From: AC-56 sp963702195
GTDB lineage: Bacteria > Actinomycetota > Thermoleophilia > Solirubrobacterales > 70-9
NCBI GenBank assembly: GCA_963702195.1
Contig: OY969725.1
Coordinates: 1,984,001 to 2,048,000, forward strand
Direction: 5' to 3'
DNA: 64,000 nt
Position numbers and translations under genes: made by a program. Each line of letters starts with the position of its first letter. Within the stretch, counting starts at the first letter, position 1. The notes under the pieces are model-generated. The model saw only the letters and a program-made list of their open reading frames with translations, searched no databases and was not told where the DNA came from. Shown here in pieces: positions 34,111 to 41,410 of the stretch.

Positions 34111-34962
34111 TCACCGTCGACCTCCCAATCGGCGGGCCAGGACTCGGGCGCGGGCGAGCCGAGCCGGGGGCGTCCGAGGTGACTCACGCGCGAGGAGCCG
34201 CAAGCCGCGCGGGTTCGAGCACTTCGAGAGATCGAAGCTTGACGGGTCCGCCGCCGTGTGGCCCCGCGTCACCTGGACCGCGTTCGAGTCGATCTCGATC
34301 CTCTCGATGAGATCAGGAACCCCGGGGATCGCGAGAATGAGCTCGAAGATCAGGCGCGTGAGCGGCACCCGGTCCGGGTAACGGCCGTCGGCGTTTGTTG
34401 CGCCAACTGGAGTGTGTGCCCAGGGCCAGTCCTCGATCACGTAGACCCCACCGGGACGCAGCAGCGGGAAGAGCACACTGAACGAGGCACGAGTTGCCTT
34501 ATATAAATGCGAGCAATCATCGACGACGAGGTCGATCGGCTCATCGCCAAAGGCTTCCCCCACGATCTCCATGAGCCTGGCTTTGTCGGCCTGGTTCACG
34601 TCATAGTAGGGGCGCACCAGGTCGCTGAGCCCCCGGCGATCGAGGTAATCCGACAGCGTGCGGGGCTGTCGCGTACGGTTGTCAACCGCCACCAGCCGCT
34701 TCGGGCGTGCCAGCTCTGCAAACAGCGCTGCGCTGCCCCCGAGGAAGATCCCGAGCTCGAAGATCCGTTCAGGCTTCAGGCGCTCGAGGAGCTCCACGTA
34801 TTGGTCAACTCGCCAGCGGGGCTTAAAGATGAAGAGGGAGCCGGCATCCACCGCCTCCTTGATGGCGGCCCCCATCTGACCAGGACCACTCCCGTCACCG
34901 GGCATCGCGCAGAAGGTCGTGTCTCCGAGCACGAAGTGCTGGTCGTCACGCCAGTCCAGCAT
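34111..34962 (-). CDS. Class I SAM-dependent methyltransferase (283 aa)
   Basis: Rossmann methyltransferase. Motif I is RIFELGIFLGGSAALFAEL, then RLVAVD (acidic end of strand 2), DLVVDDCSHLY and LLRPGGVYVIEDWPW. The VVDDxSH...EDW pattern is typical of the cephalosporin hydroxylase/rhamnosyl O-methyltransferase-like group acting on sugars or small molecules. ATG 34962 is chosen because the longer frame reads antisense into the integrase remnant. It lies among debris and may itself be a transferred orphan. Confidence 0.8.
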   Translation of the reverse strand: MLDWRDDQHFVLGDTTFCAMPGDGSGPGQMGAAIKEAVDAGSLFIFKPRWRVDQYVELLERLKPERIFELGIFLGGSAALFAELARPKRLVAVDNRTRQPRTLSDYLDRRGLSDLVRPYYDVNQADKARLMEIVGEAFGDEPIDLVVDDCSHLYKATRASFSVLFPLLRPGGVYVIEDWPWAHTPVGATNADGRYPDRVPLTRLIFELILAIPGVPDLIERIEIDSNAVQVTRGHTAADPSSFDLSKCSNPRGLRLLARESPRTPPARLARARVLARRLGGRR

Positions 34963-34974
34963 CCGCGCGATCCT

Positions 34975-35157
34975 AGTCGACCAAGAGGTACCCGGCGAGG
35001 CACTCGCGCTGCGCTGGCGCGACGTCAACCTCAGCGCTCGCAAGCTGCGGTTCGTCGAGGCAAGACCGACGCGGGCGTGCGCGAGGTACACCTAAGCCCG
35101 ACTCTGAAAGACGCGCTGTCCGCAATCGCTTCCTGGCGAGCGCGCGGTCGAGCATGA
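34975..35157 (+). pseudogene. Tyrosine-integrase remnant with frameshift
   Basis: Conceptual translation gives GEALALRWRDVNLSARKLRF (the box I/II stretch of phage integrases) in one frame. After 35059 the next frame gives GKTDAGVREVHLSPTLKDAL, the usual continuation. Adding one G at GAGGCAAG (35057-35060) would restore the reading RFVEGKTDAGV. Both the N-terminus and the catalytic C-terminus are missing. It is a fossil of an earlier insertion beside the present island. Confidence 0.75.
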
Positions 35158-35158
35158 G

Positions 35159-35182
35159 AAAGCCCCGCATTAGCGGGGCTTT
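35159..35182. terminator. Strong intrinsic terminator hairpin
   Basis: Perfect 10-bp stem AAAGCCCCGC (35159-35168) / GCGGGGCTTT (35173-35182) with ATTA loop. A-rich and T-rich ends make it bidirectional. It directly follows the integrase remnant and precedes the left att-like repeat. Confidence 0.85.
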
Positions 35183-35189
35183 CCCTGAG

Positions 35190-35200
35190 AGCGGCTGATG
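35190..35200. repeat. Left copy of 11-bp att-like direct repeat
   Basis: AGCGGCTGATG is identical, in the same orientation, to 44988-44998, which is the 3' terminal part of tRNA-Gly plus its discriminator. Flanking bases also partly match (GA.AGCGGCTGATG.G). This is the geometry expected for attL/attR of an element integrated at the tRNA-Gly 3' end, but the identity is short. Confidence 0.5.
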
Positions 35201-35250
35201 TGTTGATAATCCACGCCAACTGGCTTCTTCATGCGGGTTGTCGTCGCCTT

Positions 35251-35270
35251 GCTACCAGCCGTGCTACCAG
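35251..35270. repeat. GCTACCAG direct repeats, left island end
   Basis: GCTACCAG at 35251-35258 and 35263-35270 (12-bp spacing), the latter extended to GCTACCAGTT. The same word recurs at 44805-44857 near the right end. These are candidate integrase arm-type sites. Confidence 0.55.
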
Positions 35271-35321
35271 TTCTGCGGAGATCCTCCCCGCGCGCCACTA
35301 GTAGCCGAGGATGCCAAGCCC

Positions 35322-35594
35322 CTACTCCTCCTCCAGGAGCTCGGCGAAAGCCCCCAGCGCCTCCCCGCCGAAGTAGTGCGCGTGCGTCTCCTGGACCGTC
35401 TCGATCGAGTCCGCTCCGATCAGCACCACCTCATAGCCCGCGGCCTGAGGGAATCGGCGTTCATACTCCGCGTAAAGCTTCCTGGCTCCACGCGGGGTCA
35501 GAGCCTTGTCCTTGACCTCGCGGTCCAGATCTCGCCAATGATCGAGCTTCGACTCGCGCCAGTTGTAGACGAGGAGGAAGTTCCTGGCCGCCAT
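35322..35594 (-). CDS. Small partner protein of RelA/SpoT-like gene (90 aa)
   Basis: MAARNFLLVYNWRESKLDHWRDLDREVKDKAL...YEVVLIGADSIETVQETHAHYF resembles a small alpha/beta protein pattern often seen in actinobacteria, with an N-terminal LLVY strand, a central EVVLIGADS strand and a final HAHYF helix. It starts 2 bp after the RelA/SpoT-like stop and is surely co-translated. The position suggests antitoxin or cofactor of that protein; function unproven. Confidence 0.75.
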   Translation of the reverse strand: MAARNFLLVYNWRESKLDHWRDLDREVKDKALTPRGARKLYAEYERRFPQAAGYEVVLIGADSIETVQETHAHYFGGEALGAFAELLEEE

Positions 35595-35596
35595 GA

Positions 35597-36370
35597 CTAG
35601 GTCGTTCCTGCGAGGTAGCCCTGAACCTGTCGCTGGAGCCGCCGGCAGCTTGCCCGATGCTTCCTGGACACAGTCCTGCCCAAGTCGAGTAGCCAGAACC
35701 CATCGGATGCCAGCCGGAAGTACTCCATGATCTCACCGGGCGCATCGCCATCCTTCACGTTGTGATCGGTTAGCGCCGTCACGCGCTCGACCGCCTCCGA
35801 CCAGCGATGCTCACGCAGAGTTCGCAACTGGATCTCGATCAGGCAACCGTCCCGCTCGACGATCAGATGCAAGGCGCGATAGCGCGTCTGCGGCTTGCCC
35901 TCCTCACGATGGTCGTGCCGGTACCTCAGCGGCCAGCCTCTCTTAGCGGGCTTCACGATCCGTTGCTCAACACGATCGACGTCTTCCAGCGACGGAACCA
36001 CCAATCGGCAGCCGCCAATGTCCTGCATTCGCGCAAGCTTCATCTTCTCCAGTCTGGCGAGCTTCTTGACTATCTGAGGCATTCGCTTCAAGCGATCGGC
36101 GACCGCGTGGCTAGGCGCTTCTGCCGCCGCGCGTTTCGTCACCTCGGCAGCCACCCACGCCATCGGCTCGGCATGAGCCTGGCGCCAAAGGTCCACGATG
36201 CCTGCCAGATCACCACTCCGCGGATCGGTGAGGTCGAGCACGCCGGCCCACTTGTCCGCGAGCGCACGGCCCGCGCGATTGACCATCGACTTGGAGATGT
36301 CGAACTCCTCCGTGGGCGGCGCCGATGGTTCCTCTCCCCCGAATCGCTCGCGCGTCCGTGACGGGCTCAT
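35597..36370 (-). CDS. RelA/SpoT-like nucleotidyltransferase, possible toxSAS (257 aa)
   Basis: Single synthetase-like domain without HD hydrolase or ACT/TGS. N-terminal ISKSMVNRAGRAL, then RLKRMPQIVKKLARL, then RMQDIGGCR (D117, equivalent to the Asp of (p)ppGpp synthetases), TRYRALH (Y164, H168) and IEIQLRT (E179). These match the substrate-binding and metal residues of the family. Stand-alone enzymes of this kind include alarmone synthetases and toxSAS toxins that make (p)ppApp or pyrophosphorylate tRNA. It is co-translated with a 90-aa protein and divergent from the DUF262 gene (68 bp). Which activity it has cannot be told. Confidence 0.82.
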   Translation of the reverse strand: MSPSRTRERFGGEEPSAPPTEEFDISKSMVNRAGRALADKWAGVLDLTDPRSGDLAGIVDLWRQAHAEPMAWVAAEVTKRAAAEAPSHAVADRLKRMPQIVKKLARLEKMKLARMQDIGGCRLVVPSLEDVDRVEQRIVKPAKRGWPLRYRHDHREEGKPQTRYRALHLIVERDGCLIEIQLRTLREHRWSEAVERVTALTDHNVKDGDAPGEIMEYFRLASDGFWLLDLGRTVSRKHRASCRRLQRQVQGYLAGTT

Positions 36371-36438
36371 TGGGCGACCATAACCCGCCGGACCAATAGC
36401 GCGGTCCCGATCCCCGCCGGGATAGCATCCGGCGCCAA

Positions 36439-38346
36439 GTGGACATCATCCCCGACAAGCGCAAGGTGGTCGGCCTAGTCGAGCAGGCTCACGAGGGCAA
36501 GATCTGTCTTCCGAACTTCCAGCGCGACTTCGTGTGGACGCGCGAGGAAGTAGCCGACCTCGTGCGGTCCATCGCCCGCGGCTATTTCATTGGATCGCTG
36601 CTCCTGCTGCGTTGCGACTCGAACAATCCGCCGTTCGCTCCTGTCTTCCTGCGAGGGTCGGAGCCTGCGAATCGTGAACCGGGTCCCGAACTACTCGTAC
36701 TCGACGGCCAGCAGCGTCTTTCGTCTCTGGTCTATGCGCTCACCGCCCCCGACCTTTCTCTCAAAGACTCGAGCCAGCGACGATGGTTCTTCGTCAGCCT
36801 CGACGTGCTCCTGAATGAGCCGGACAGCGACGACGTGGTGTTCGATCGATCGAAGAGGGAGCTACGTGGCCTTGATTCCGCCGAGGGGCAGTACGAGCAA
36901 CGGATGCTCCCGTGCACGGTCCTCTTGACGCAGCAAGGCTTCCTGCAGTGGCTCCACGGCTTCGAGGACTGGTTGCGGAGCACGGATCCGGACCAGCTCG
37001 AGCGCTATCGGGACGAATGGCGGGACGGCTGGACCAGTGCGGTAATCGCCTTTCAAACGTTCGAGGTTCCGCTCGTCGAACTGCCGCGAGTGGATGATTC
37101 AGATAGCGAGTCGATCGGGCGCGTCTGCGCGATCTTCGAAAAGCTGAACTCGACGGGCGTCGACCTTTCTGTTTACGACCTCCTGACCGCCCGTCTGTAC
37201 CGGTCCAACATTCGGTTGCACGACCTTTGGGCCGAGGCGGTCCACGCCCATCCGCGCCTGCGGGAGTGGTCCAAGGGCAAGGCCGACCACCACAAGTTCG
37301 GCGTCCTGGTGCTTCGCACATTGGCGCTTCTTCGCGGGCTCGACCCGAAGCCGCGCATCTTGATCGACCTCTCGCCCGACAACTTCGATGAGGACTGGCG
37401 GCGAGCCGCGGCGGCGATGGAGCGCGCCCTGGAGTTGATCGAACTGGTCGGGCCCGACGGATTCGGGGTCTTCGCTGAGAAGTGGCTCCCTGGGTTCGGG
37501 CTTATTCCCATACTCGCCGCACTGCGATCCGAGATCGAGGAACAGCGACTCGGAGAGCAGGAGCGGGAGCAGCTGCGGCGCTGGTATTGGTGCAACGTCT
37601 TCCTGGAACGCTACTCCAGCGCGGTCGAGAGCAAGTCGCGAAAGGACTACCTCGAGATGACACGCCACTGGCTCGAGGACGGCCCTCAGCCCGAGCTATT
37701 CCGCGAGGCCGAAGACCTGATCGGCGCCCCCGGCTTCCGTATTCGTGATTCCGCGAGCTACGCCAGCGCTAGGTACAGCGGCGTCTTCTGTCTCCTGGCG
37801 CTCCGCAACGCTCGTGACTGGCGCCGCGGCGAAGACATTCGGCTGCAGGAGCTACAGGACCACCACATCTTCCCGAAGGCGTATCTGAAGCGCCACGAGA
37901 TCACGAAGCGGGTAGACGTCAACACGATCGCAAATCGGACCCTGATCTCGAACGAAACGAACGGCAAGATCAAGGACAAGGCGCCCGCCGACTACATCAG
38001 CGACGACGACATCTTCCCGTCCGGCGCGAGCGCCGAGCTACTTGGGCCGCATTTCATCGACGAGCGAACCCTCCCGATCCTCCAGGCAGCCGCCGACGAC
38101 ACGCCCAACGACGACCTCGCGGGTCTGTATGAGCGGTTTGTCCAAGCCCGGCAGACCGCGATGATCGAGGAGATCAGGCTCGCTTGCGGGATCGCCGCGG
38201 CTCCTGTAGCCGCCGATGATCGCGCGGATGAGCCCGACGAGGCGGCCGCTGACGTGATCGCCGGGACTGCTCCCCCTGACGACGAGGAGGAGGAAGAGGA
38301 GGCACTCCTAGCCGTTGGAACTGACGGCGATCGAGCGGCGTCCTAG
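36439..38346 (+). CDS. DUF262/DUF1524 GmrSD-type defense endonuclease (635 aa)
   Basis: The N-terminal DUF262 has LPNFQRDFVW (24-33) and LVLDGQQRLSSL with the DGQQR nucleotide-hydrolysis motif (89-97). The C-terminal DUF1524/HNH nuclease has DHHIFPKAYL near residue 474 and TIANRTLISNETNGKI downstream. The tail after ~590 is acidic and low complexity. This is the domain pair of GmrSD type IV restriction enzymes, BrxU and SspE, which attack modified phage DNA. GTG start; the stop shares CTAG with the convergent HigA-like stop. Good fit to a single-gene restriction system; target modification unknown. Confidence 0.88.
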   Translation: MDIIPDKRKVVGLVEQAHEGKICLPNFQRDFVWTREEVADLVRSIARGYFIGSLLLLRCDSNNPPFAPVFLRGSEPANREPGPELLVLDGQQRLSSLVYALTAPDLSLKDSSQRRWFFVSLDVLLNEPDSDDVVFDRSKRELRGLDSAEGQYEQRMLPCTVLLTQQGFLQWLHGFEDWLRSTDPDQLERYRDEWRDGWTSAVIAFQTFEVPLVELPRVDDSDSESIGRVCAIFEKLNSTGVDLSVYDLLTARLYRSNIRLHDLWAEAVHAHPRLREWSKGKADHHKFGVLVLRTLALLRGLDPKPRILIDLSPDNFDEDWRRAAAAMERALELIELVGPDGFGVFAEKWLPGFGLIPILAALRSEIEEQRLGEQEREQLRRWYWCNVFLERYSSAVESKSRKDYLEMTRHWLEDGPQPELFREAEDLIGAPGFRIRDSASYASARYSGVFCLLALRNARDWRRGEDIRLQELQDHHIFPKAYLKRHEITKRVDVNTIANRTLISNETNGKIKDKAPADYISDDDIFPSGASAELLGPHFIDERTLPILQAAADDTPNDDLAGLYERFVQARQTAMIEEIRLACGIAAAPVAADDRADEPDEAAADVIAGTAPPDDEEEEEEALLAVGTDGDRAAS

Positions 38347-38717
38347 GCAGTCGCGACGAGGACCTCGGCGCCCTGCGTTTCGAACGAACTCGCCCGGGCC
38401 GGCCGCTTGCGGGGGAGCTTCGCATCTCGACCTCGCGGTCGTATATCGATCAGAAGCTCGAGGTCTAGGCCGGTGGCGAGGCGTGCAAGGGTGCCGAGGC
38501 TCGGGTTGTGGTCACCCGTCTCGATGCGGGCCACCTGCGACTGCTTCATCCTGAGCTGCTCGGCAAGGTCGCGCTGCGAGAGCGAGTGCAATGCCCGGTA
38601 GTGCGAGATCTCGAGCGCAATCCAACGCGCGAGGGCGGTGCGCTCCCACTGCTCGCGGAACTCCGGATCCTCCAGCTCCTGGGCGAGAACGTCGTCGTTT
38701 GAGATCAGCTGGTCCAT
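38343..38717 (-). CDS. higA: HigA-like XRE antitoxin (124 aa)
   Basis: XRE helix-turn-helix at about residues 43-95: ALHSLSQRDLAEQLRMKQSQVARIETGDHNPSLGTLARLATGLDLEL. ATG 38717 follows AACGGAGGT. It lies 76 bp downstream of the RelE/HigB-like toxin, the reversed toxin-first order typical of higBA. The gap holds an inverted repeat CATAC (38732-38736) / GTATG (38752-38756), a candidate HigA operator or internal promoter. Its stop codon overlaps the DUF262 stop in the opposite strand. Confidence 0.82.
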   Translation of the reverse strand: MDQLISNDDVLAQELEDPEFREQWERTALARWIALEISHYRALHSLSQRDLAEQLRMKQSQVARIETGDHNPSLGTLARLATGLDLELLIDIRPRGRDAKLPRKRPARASSFETQGAEVLVATA

Positions 38718-38793
38718 GCAAACCTCCGTTTCATACGGATGATGATAACAAGTATGTGATCGGCACCCCGAGCGACTGTCTTGAACGCCCGAT

Positions 38794-39240
38794 TCAATTC
38801 CGCTTCTTCGCGAGCGACTCTTCGAGGCTGCTCCGGCGTTTCTGCGCCTCACGGACCTGGCTGTCGTAGCCGCCTGAGTCGATCTCCGCTTCCGGGGCAA
38901 CCGCGAGAATCACGAAGAACTCGCCGAAGCGCCGGTAGATCGGCCGCCAGCGACTCCGTCCCTGTCGCGGGCGGAGCTCCCGGAGTCCCTCGCCCGCTGC
39001 CCCCTTCACCCCGCTTTGGTGCGGCGCGCGCAGCGCCGGTCCGTCGACTTCAAGCTTCGCGATCGCATTCTGAATCGCGACCCGTTCGCTCACATCGGCA
39101 ATCGCCTTGCGTTCCGCGTCAGCCTTCGCGTGCCACTTGACCTCGTAACCGGACGTCCGTTTCACCGCAGCCACTCGGACCGCCCGCCTCCCGGTCGTCG
39201 CGCGGCGACTCCCCCTCCCTTTTCTGTCCGGTCTGGCCAT
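38794..39240 (-). CDS. higB: HigB/RelE-like toxin, phage Gp49-like (148 aa)
   Basis: The core (SGYEVKWHAKADAERKAIADVSERVAIQNAIAKLEVDGPAL..., then RELRPRQGRSRWRPIYRRFGEFFVILAVAPEAEID) matches the RelE/HigB (Gp49-like) ribosome-dependent mRNA interferase fold, with the basic RPRQGRSRWR strand. The first ~28 residues are basic and low complexity; an alternative GTG start lies near 39162. It is 39 bp downstream of the integrase gene and followed by the antitoxin, so the pair may stabilise the island. Confidence 0.8.
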   Translation of the reverse strand: MARPDRKGRGSRRATTGRRAVRVAAVKRTSGYEVKWHAKADAERKAIADVSERVAIQNAIAKLEVDGPALRAPHQSGVKGAAGEGLRELRPRQGRSRWRPIYRRFGEFFVILAVAPEAEIDSGGYDSQVREAQKRRSSLEESLAKKRN

Positions 39241-39279
39241 CTCCAGGTCCTCGAATGGCCGAAGGTCGCAGGGTCCCGA

Positions 39280-40362
39280 TCAGGCTCGCTGCGTCGTTTC
39301 CAAGCCTGCCGATGCAGACGCGGTCGCGCGCTCCGGCAGCTCGAACGCTCGCAGCAAGCGCTGCCGCGCGGCGTCCTTCGAGGGATGGCCGTAACGCGCC
39401 ATGACCAGCGCTCCCCCGTCCTCGTGGCCGAGCTGCACTGAAACGGCGAAGTGGTCAAGGCCGAGCTCGAGGAGCTGGGTCGCGCAGAAGTGGCGGAGAT
39501 CGTGCCAGCGCATGTTCGGGAGTCCGGCGGCCTTGCGCTCCATGGGGAGCTGCGATGCGGCCCGCACCGTGCGCCACGCGTAGTGATGCGAGCCCTGCAC
39601 AAGCGGGTTGCCCCGCGGCGAATGGAAGACGAAACCGTCGGGTCGTTGATCGACCTCATCGAGTACGCGGGCCGGCGGCAGGAACGCGATCTCGCGCTCC
39701 TTGCCGTTCTTCGGCTTGCCGATCTCGCCATCACGCTTGCGCGCGCCGCGAATTCGCACCGATTCCGAACCGACGTCCTCCCACCGCAGCGCATGCAGCT
39801 CGCCCGCCCGCAGGCCGGTCCACGCCGAGAACTGGATCATCGCCCGGAACTCCTGGCCGTAACCGCCGAGCACGGTGCACGCCTCCAGGAGTTGCCGGTA
39901 CTCGTCGAGCGTCGGCGGGTGGATCTCCTGTATGCGCTCACTCGCCGGCAGCCGCAGATTCGAAAACGGGTTCTGCTCGACCAGCCCGACGTTCCTCGCG
40001 TCCCCGTACATGATCCCGACAATCCGCGAGATGTTCCGCGGCACCCCAAGGGCCCAGGTCCTCGCCGACAGCCGTTCGACGTCCTCGAGCGGAGTCGGGC
40101 CGAAGTCCTGAGCGAAGCGCTCGATCGCGTATGCGTAGTGACGGCGGGTCGACGCCGCCGGCCGCGGCCACTCCCGGAGCCAGCGTTCAGTGAAGCTTGC
40201 GCACGTCTCCTGAGTCCTCCCGCTCTCGATGCGTTCGCGGTGACGCCGCTCCGCCTCGCGGGCAGCGCTCTTGGTCTCCCAGGGGCCCCCCGGCACCCAA
40301 CGCTGCTGGCCGCGCAGCTGGAACTTAGCCACCCAACCGCTGCCTCTCTTGAACACGCTCAT
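39280..40362 (-). CDS. Tyrosine recombinase/integrase (360 aa)
   Basis: Complete phage-type integrase. N-terminal arm-binding strand region MSVFKRGSGWVAKFQLRG, SAM-like core-binding domain ~55-145, then catalytic residues R185 (WTGLRAGEL), H287/R290 (WHDLRH), H313 (LGHEDG) and Y324 (ARYGHP). All are present, so it should be active. ATG 40362 is fixed by a 4-bp overlap (ATGA) with the upstream excisionase-like gene. It differs clearly from the integrase at 1-865 although the two share the same upstream regulatory module. Confidence 0.94.
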   Translation of the reverse strand: MSVFKRGSGWVAKFQLRGQQRWVPGGPWETKSAAREAERRHRERIESGRTQETCASFTERWLREWPRPAASTRRHYAYAIERFAQDFGPTPLEDVERLSARTWALGVPRNISRIVGIMYGDARNVGLVEQNPFSNLRLPASERIQEIHPPTLDEYRQLLEACTVLGGYGQEFRAMIQFSAWTGLRAGELHALRWEDVGSESVRIRGARKRDGEIGKPKNGKEREIAFLPPARVLDEVDQRPDGFVFHSPRGNPLVQGSHHYAWRTVRAASQLPMERKAAGLPNMRWHDLRHFCATQLLELGLDHFAVSVQLGHEDGGALVMARYGHPSKDAARQRLLRAFELPERATASASAGLETTQRA

Positions 40363-40580
40363 GCCGCTGAATCGCTCCCCTTCGCAGGGAATCGAATCAA
40401 TCGGGGAGGACGACTCGGGCGCGTCAGAAAAGCTTCGACCTCGCTCAGCCGATAGCGGTTCTGCCCGCCCACACGCATCGCCGGAAGGTGCAGCCGCTCG
40501 ATCGTTCGACAAGAGCAGCGCAGCCGGTCGGCCAGCTCGCGCTTCGTCAGCCACGGTTCGGTGTCGTTTCGGCGCGTCAC
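40359..40580 (-). CDS. Excisionase-like helix-turn-helix protein (73 aa)
   Basis: WLTKRELADRLRCSCRTIERLHLPAMRVGGQNRYRLSEVEAFL is a MerR/excisionase-type winged HTH. GTG 40580 has a GGGAGG site (40585-40590) and overlaps the stop of the 31-aa frame before it (GTGA). Its own stop overlaps the integrase start (ATGA). Likely recombination directionality factor, the counterpart of the gene at 923-1138. Confidence 0.82.
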   Translation of the reverse strand: MTRRNDTEPWLTKRELADRLRCSCRTIERLHLPAMRVGGQNRYRLSEVEAFLTRPSRPPRLIRFPAKGSDSAA

Positions 40581-40672
40581 CGGCCCTCCCGCGACGTGCT
40601 TCGCTGGCGCCACCGCGCCGCTCGGCCTTCCGATGCCGTTGTGTTCGCCGCGAAAATCGCTGCCGACCGCAT
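40577..40672 (-). CDS. 31-aa leader peptide, possibly a remnant gene
   Basis: ATG 40672 follows AGAGGGC, 14 bp below the promoter -10. The frame MRSAAIFAANTTASEGRAARWRQ... ends in a GTGA overlap with the excisionase-like start. It takes the same place in the operon as the 190-aa zinc-ribbon gene of element 1 but has no zinc-ribbon sequence. It may be a coupling leader or what is left of a deleted gene. Confidence 0.4.
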   Translation of the reverse strand: MRSAAIFAANTTASEGRAARWRQRSTSREGR

Positions 40673-40686
40673 TGCCCTCTGCCCGA

Positions 40687-40715
40687 TAAGTGGGAACCGG
40701 CCCGGATACGTCCAA
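40687..40715 (-). promoter_or_regulatory. Promoter of second integrase operon
   Basis: Minus-strand TTGGAC (40715-40710), exactly 17 bp, CACTTA (40692-40687). It matches the element 1 promoter at 1730-1758 in both boxes (one difference) and spacing, whereas the spacer sequence has diverged. Conservation of boxes but not spacer supports function. Confidence 0.6.
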
Positions 40716-40718
40716 GAT

Positions 40719-40739
40719 CTGCCGCCGCCTGGGCGGCAG
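40719..40739. terminator. Hairpin after the RHH-like gene
   Basis: Stem CTGCCGCC (40719-40726) / GGCGGCAG (40732-40739), loop of five, between the RHH-like stop and the int-operon -35. It lacks a clear T run, so it may attenuate rather than terminate. Confidence 0.4.
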
Positions 40740-40752
40740 AACACCACGAGGG

Positions 40753-41115
40753 TTAGGAGCCAGCCGCTCCGCCGTAGGCCTTCTGGGCTTGAGCGCGATC
40801 GATCCGGAGCACGCTCGCGACGTCGTCCCACGACCCGCCGTGCTCGACCGCCGAGCGCGCCAGCCGCCCCGCGATCTGGTCGAGCTCATCGATCGAGGCC
40901 CTGGCCTCGGCGAGTGCGGCAATCGACTGCTCATCGGCCGGCGCCTCGGGCTCTACGCCTGTCACGGCTCGTCCGCCTCGTCGCTTCAGTTCCGCCTCGA
41001 CTAGCTTCCCGAGGTAGGCGGAGACCGAGATCCCCCGCGCCAGCGCAGCCTGGCGAAAGGCGACCCAGCCCTCGTCGTCGATCGCGACCCGGGAGACCTG
41101 TCCTTGAGCAGGCAC
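40753..41115 (-). CDS. Ribbon-helix-helix-like regulator of the element, copy 2 (120 aa)
   Basis: Near-identical to the protein at 1957-2319 over the first ~100 residues (SRVAIDDEGWVAFRQAALARG, then SVSAYLGKLVEAELKRRGG). The last ~15 residues diverge (RAQAQKAYGGAAGS). GTG 41115 lies 4 bp from the 18-bp inverted repeat, with no Shine-Dalgarno site. Same order of regulator, promoter, HTH and integrase as in element 1. Likely repressor of the element's mobility genes and of itself. Confidence 0.77.
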   Translation of the reverse strand: MPAQGQVSRVAIDDEGWVAFRQAALARGISVSAYLGKLVEAELKRRGGRAVTGVEPEAPADEQSIAALAEARASIDELDQIAGRLARSAVEHGGSWDDVASVLRIDRAQAQKAYGGAAGS

Positions 41116-41119
41116 CTGT

Positions 41120-41137
41120 TGACAATCCTACATGTCA
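41120..41137 (-). promoter_or_regulatory. Operator/-10 region of the RHH-like regulator, copy 2
   Basis: TGACA (41120-41124) / TGTCA (41133-41137) with the same 8-bp spacer as at 2324-2341 and the same embedded TAGGAT -10-like element. Identity with copy 1 continues to about 41161 except one base, then stops abruptly. Confidence 0.6.
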
Positions 41138-41410
41138 CCCGAGGGTGATAATGTGCCCGGAGTGGTCTCGGTAGGGATGCGGACGCCTATTCGAGTGGCG
41201 ATTCTGTGGTTTTCGAGGTGCCTGTCTTGATCTGAACTCGAATGGGCTCGCCTCTGGTCGTCCGGGGCGGCTGCGAGCAGGTCAGCGAACTCGAGTCCCT
41301 GTCACGCGAAAGCGACAGCTCGGAGAAGCAGCGGCAGAGTCAGCTCCTACCGCTGCTTCACGCTCCCACCGACTATTCCGCGTGGGGTCCCGAGGGCGAG
41401 CGGTAATTGC

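Noticed and set aside
35201..35330. tRNA-like fold at the left att site
   Set aside because: Only the last ~11 bases of tRNA-Gly are present; no anticodon or D-arm can be drawn.
35597..36370. Housekeeping Rel/SpoT bifunctional alarmone enzyme
   Set aside because: At 257 aa it lacks HD hydrolase, TGS and ACT domains and lies in a mobile island.
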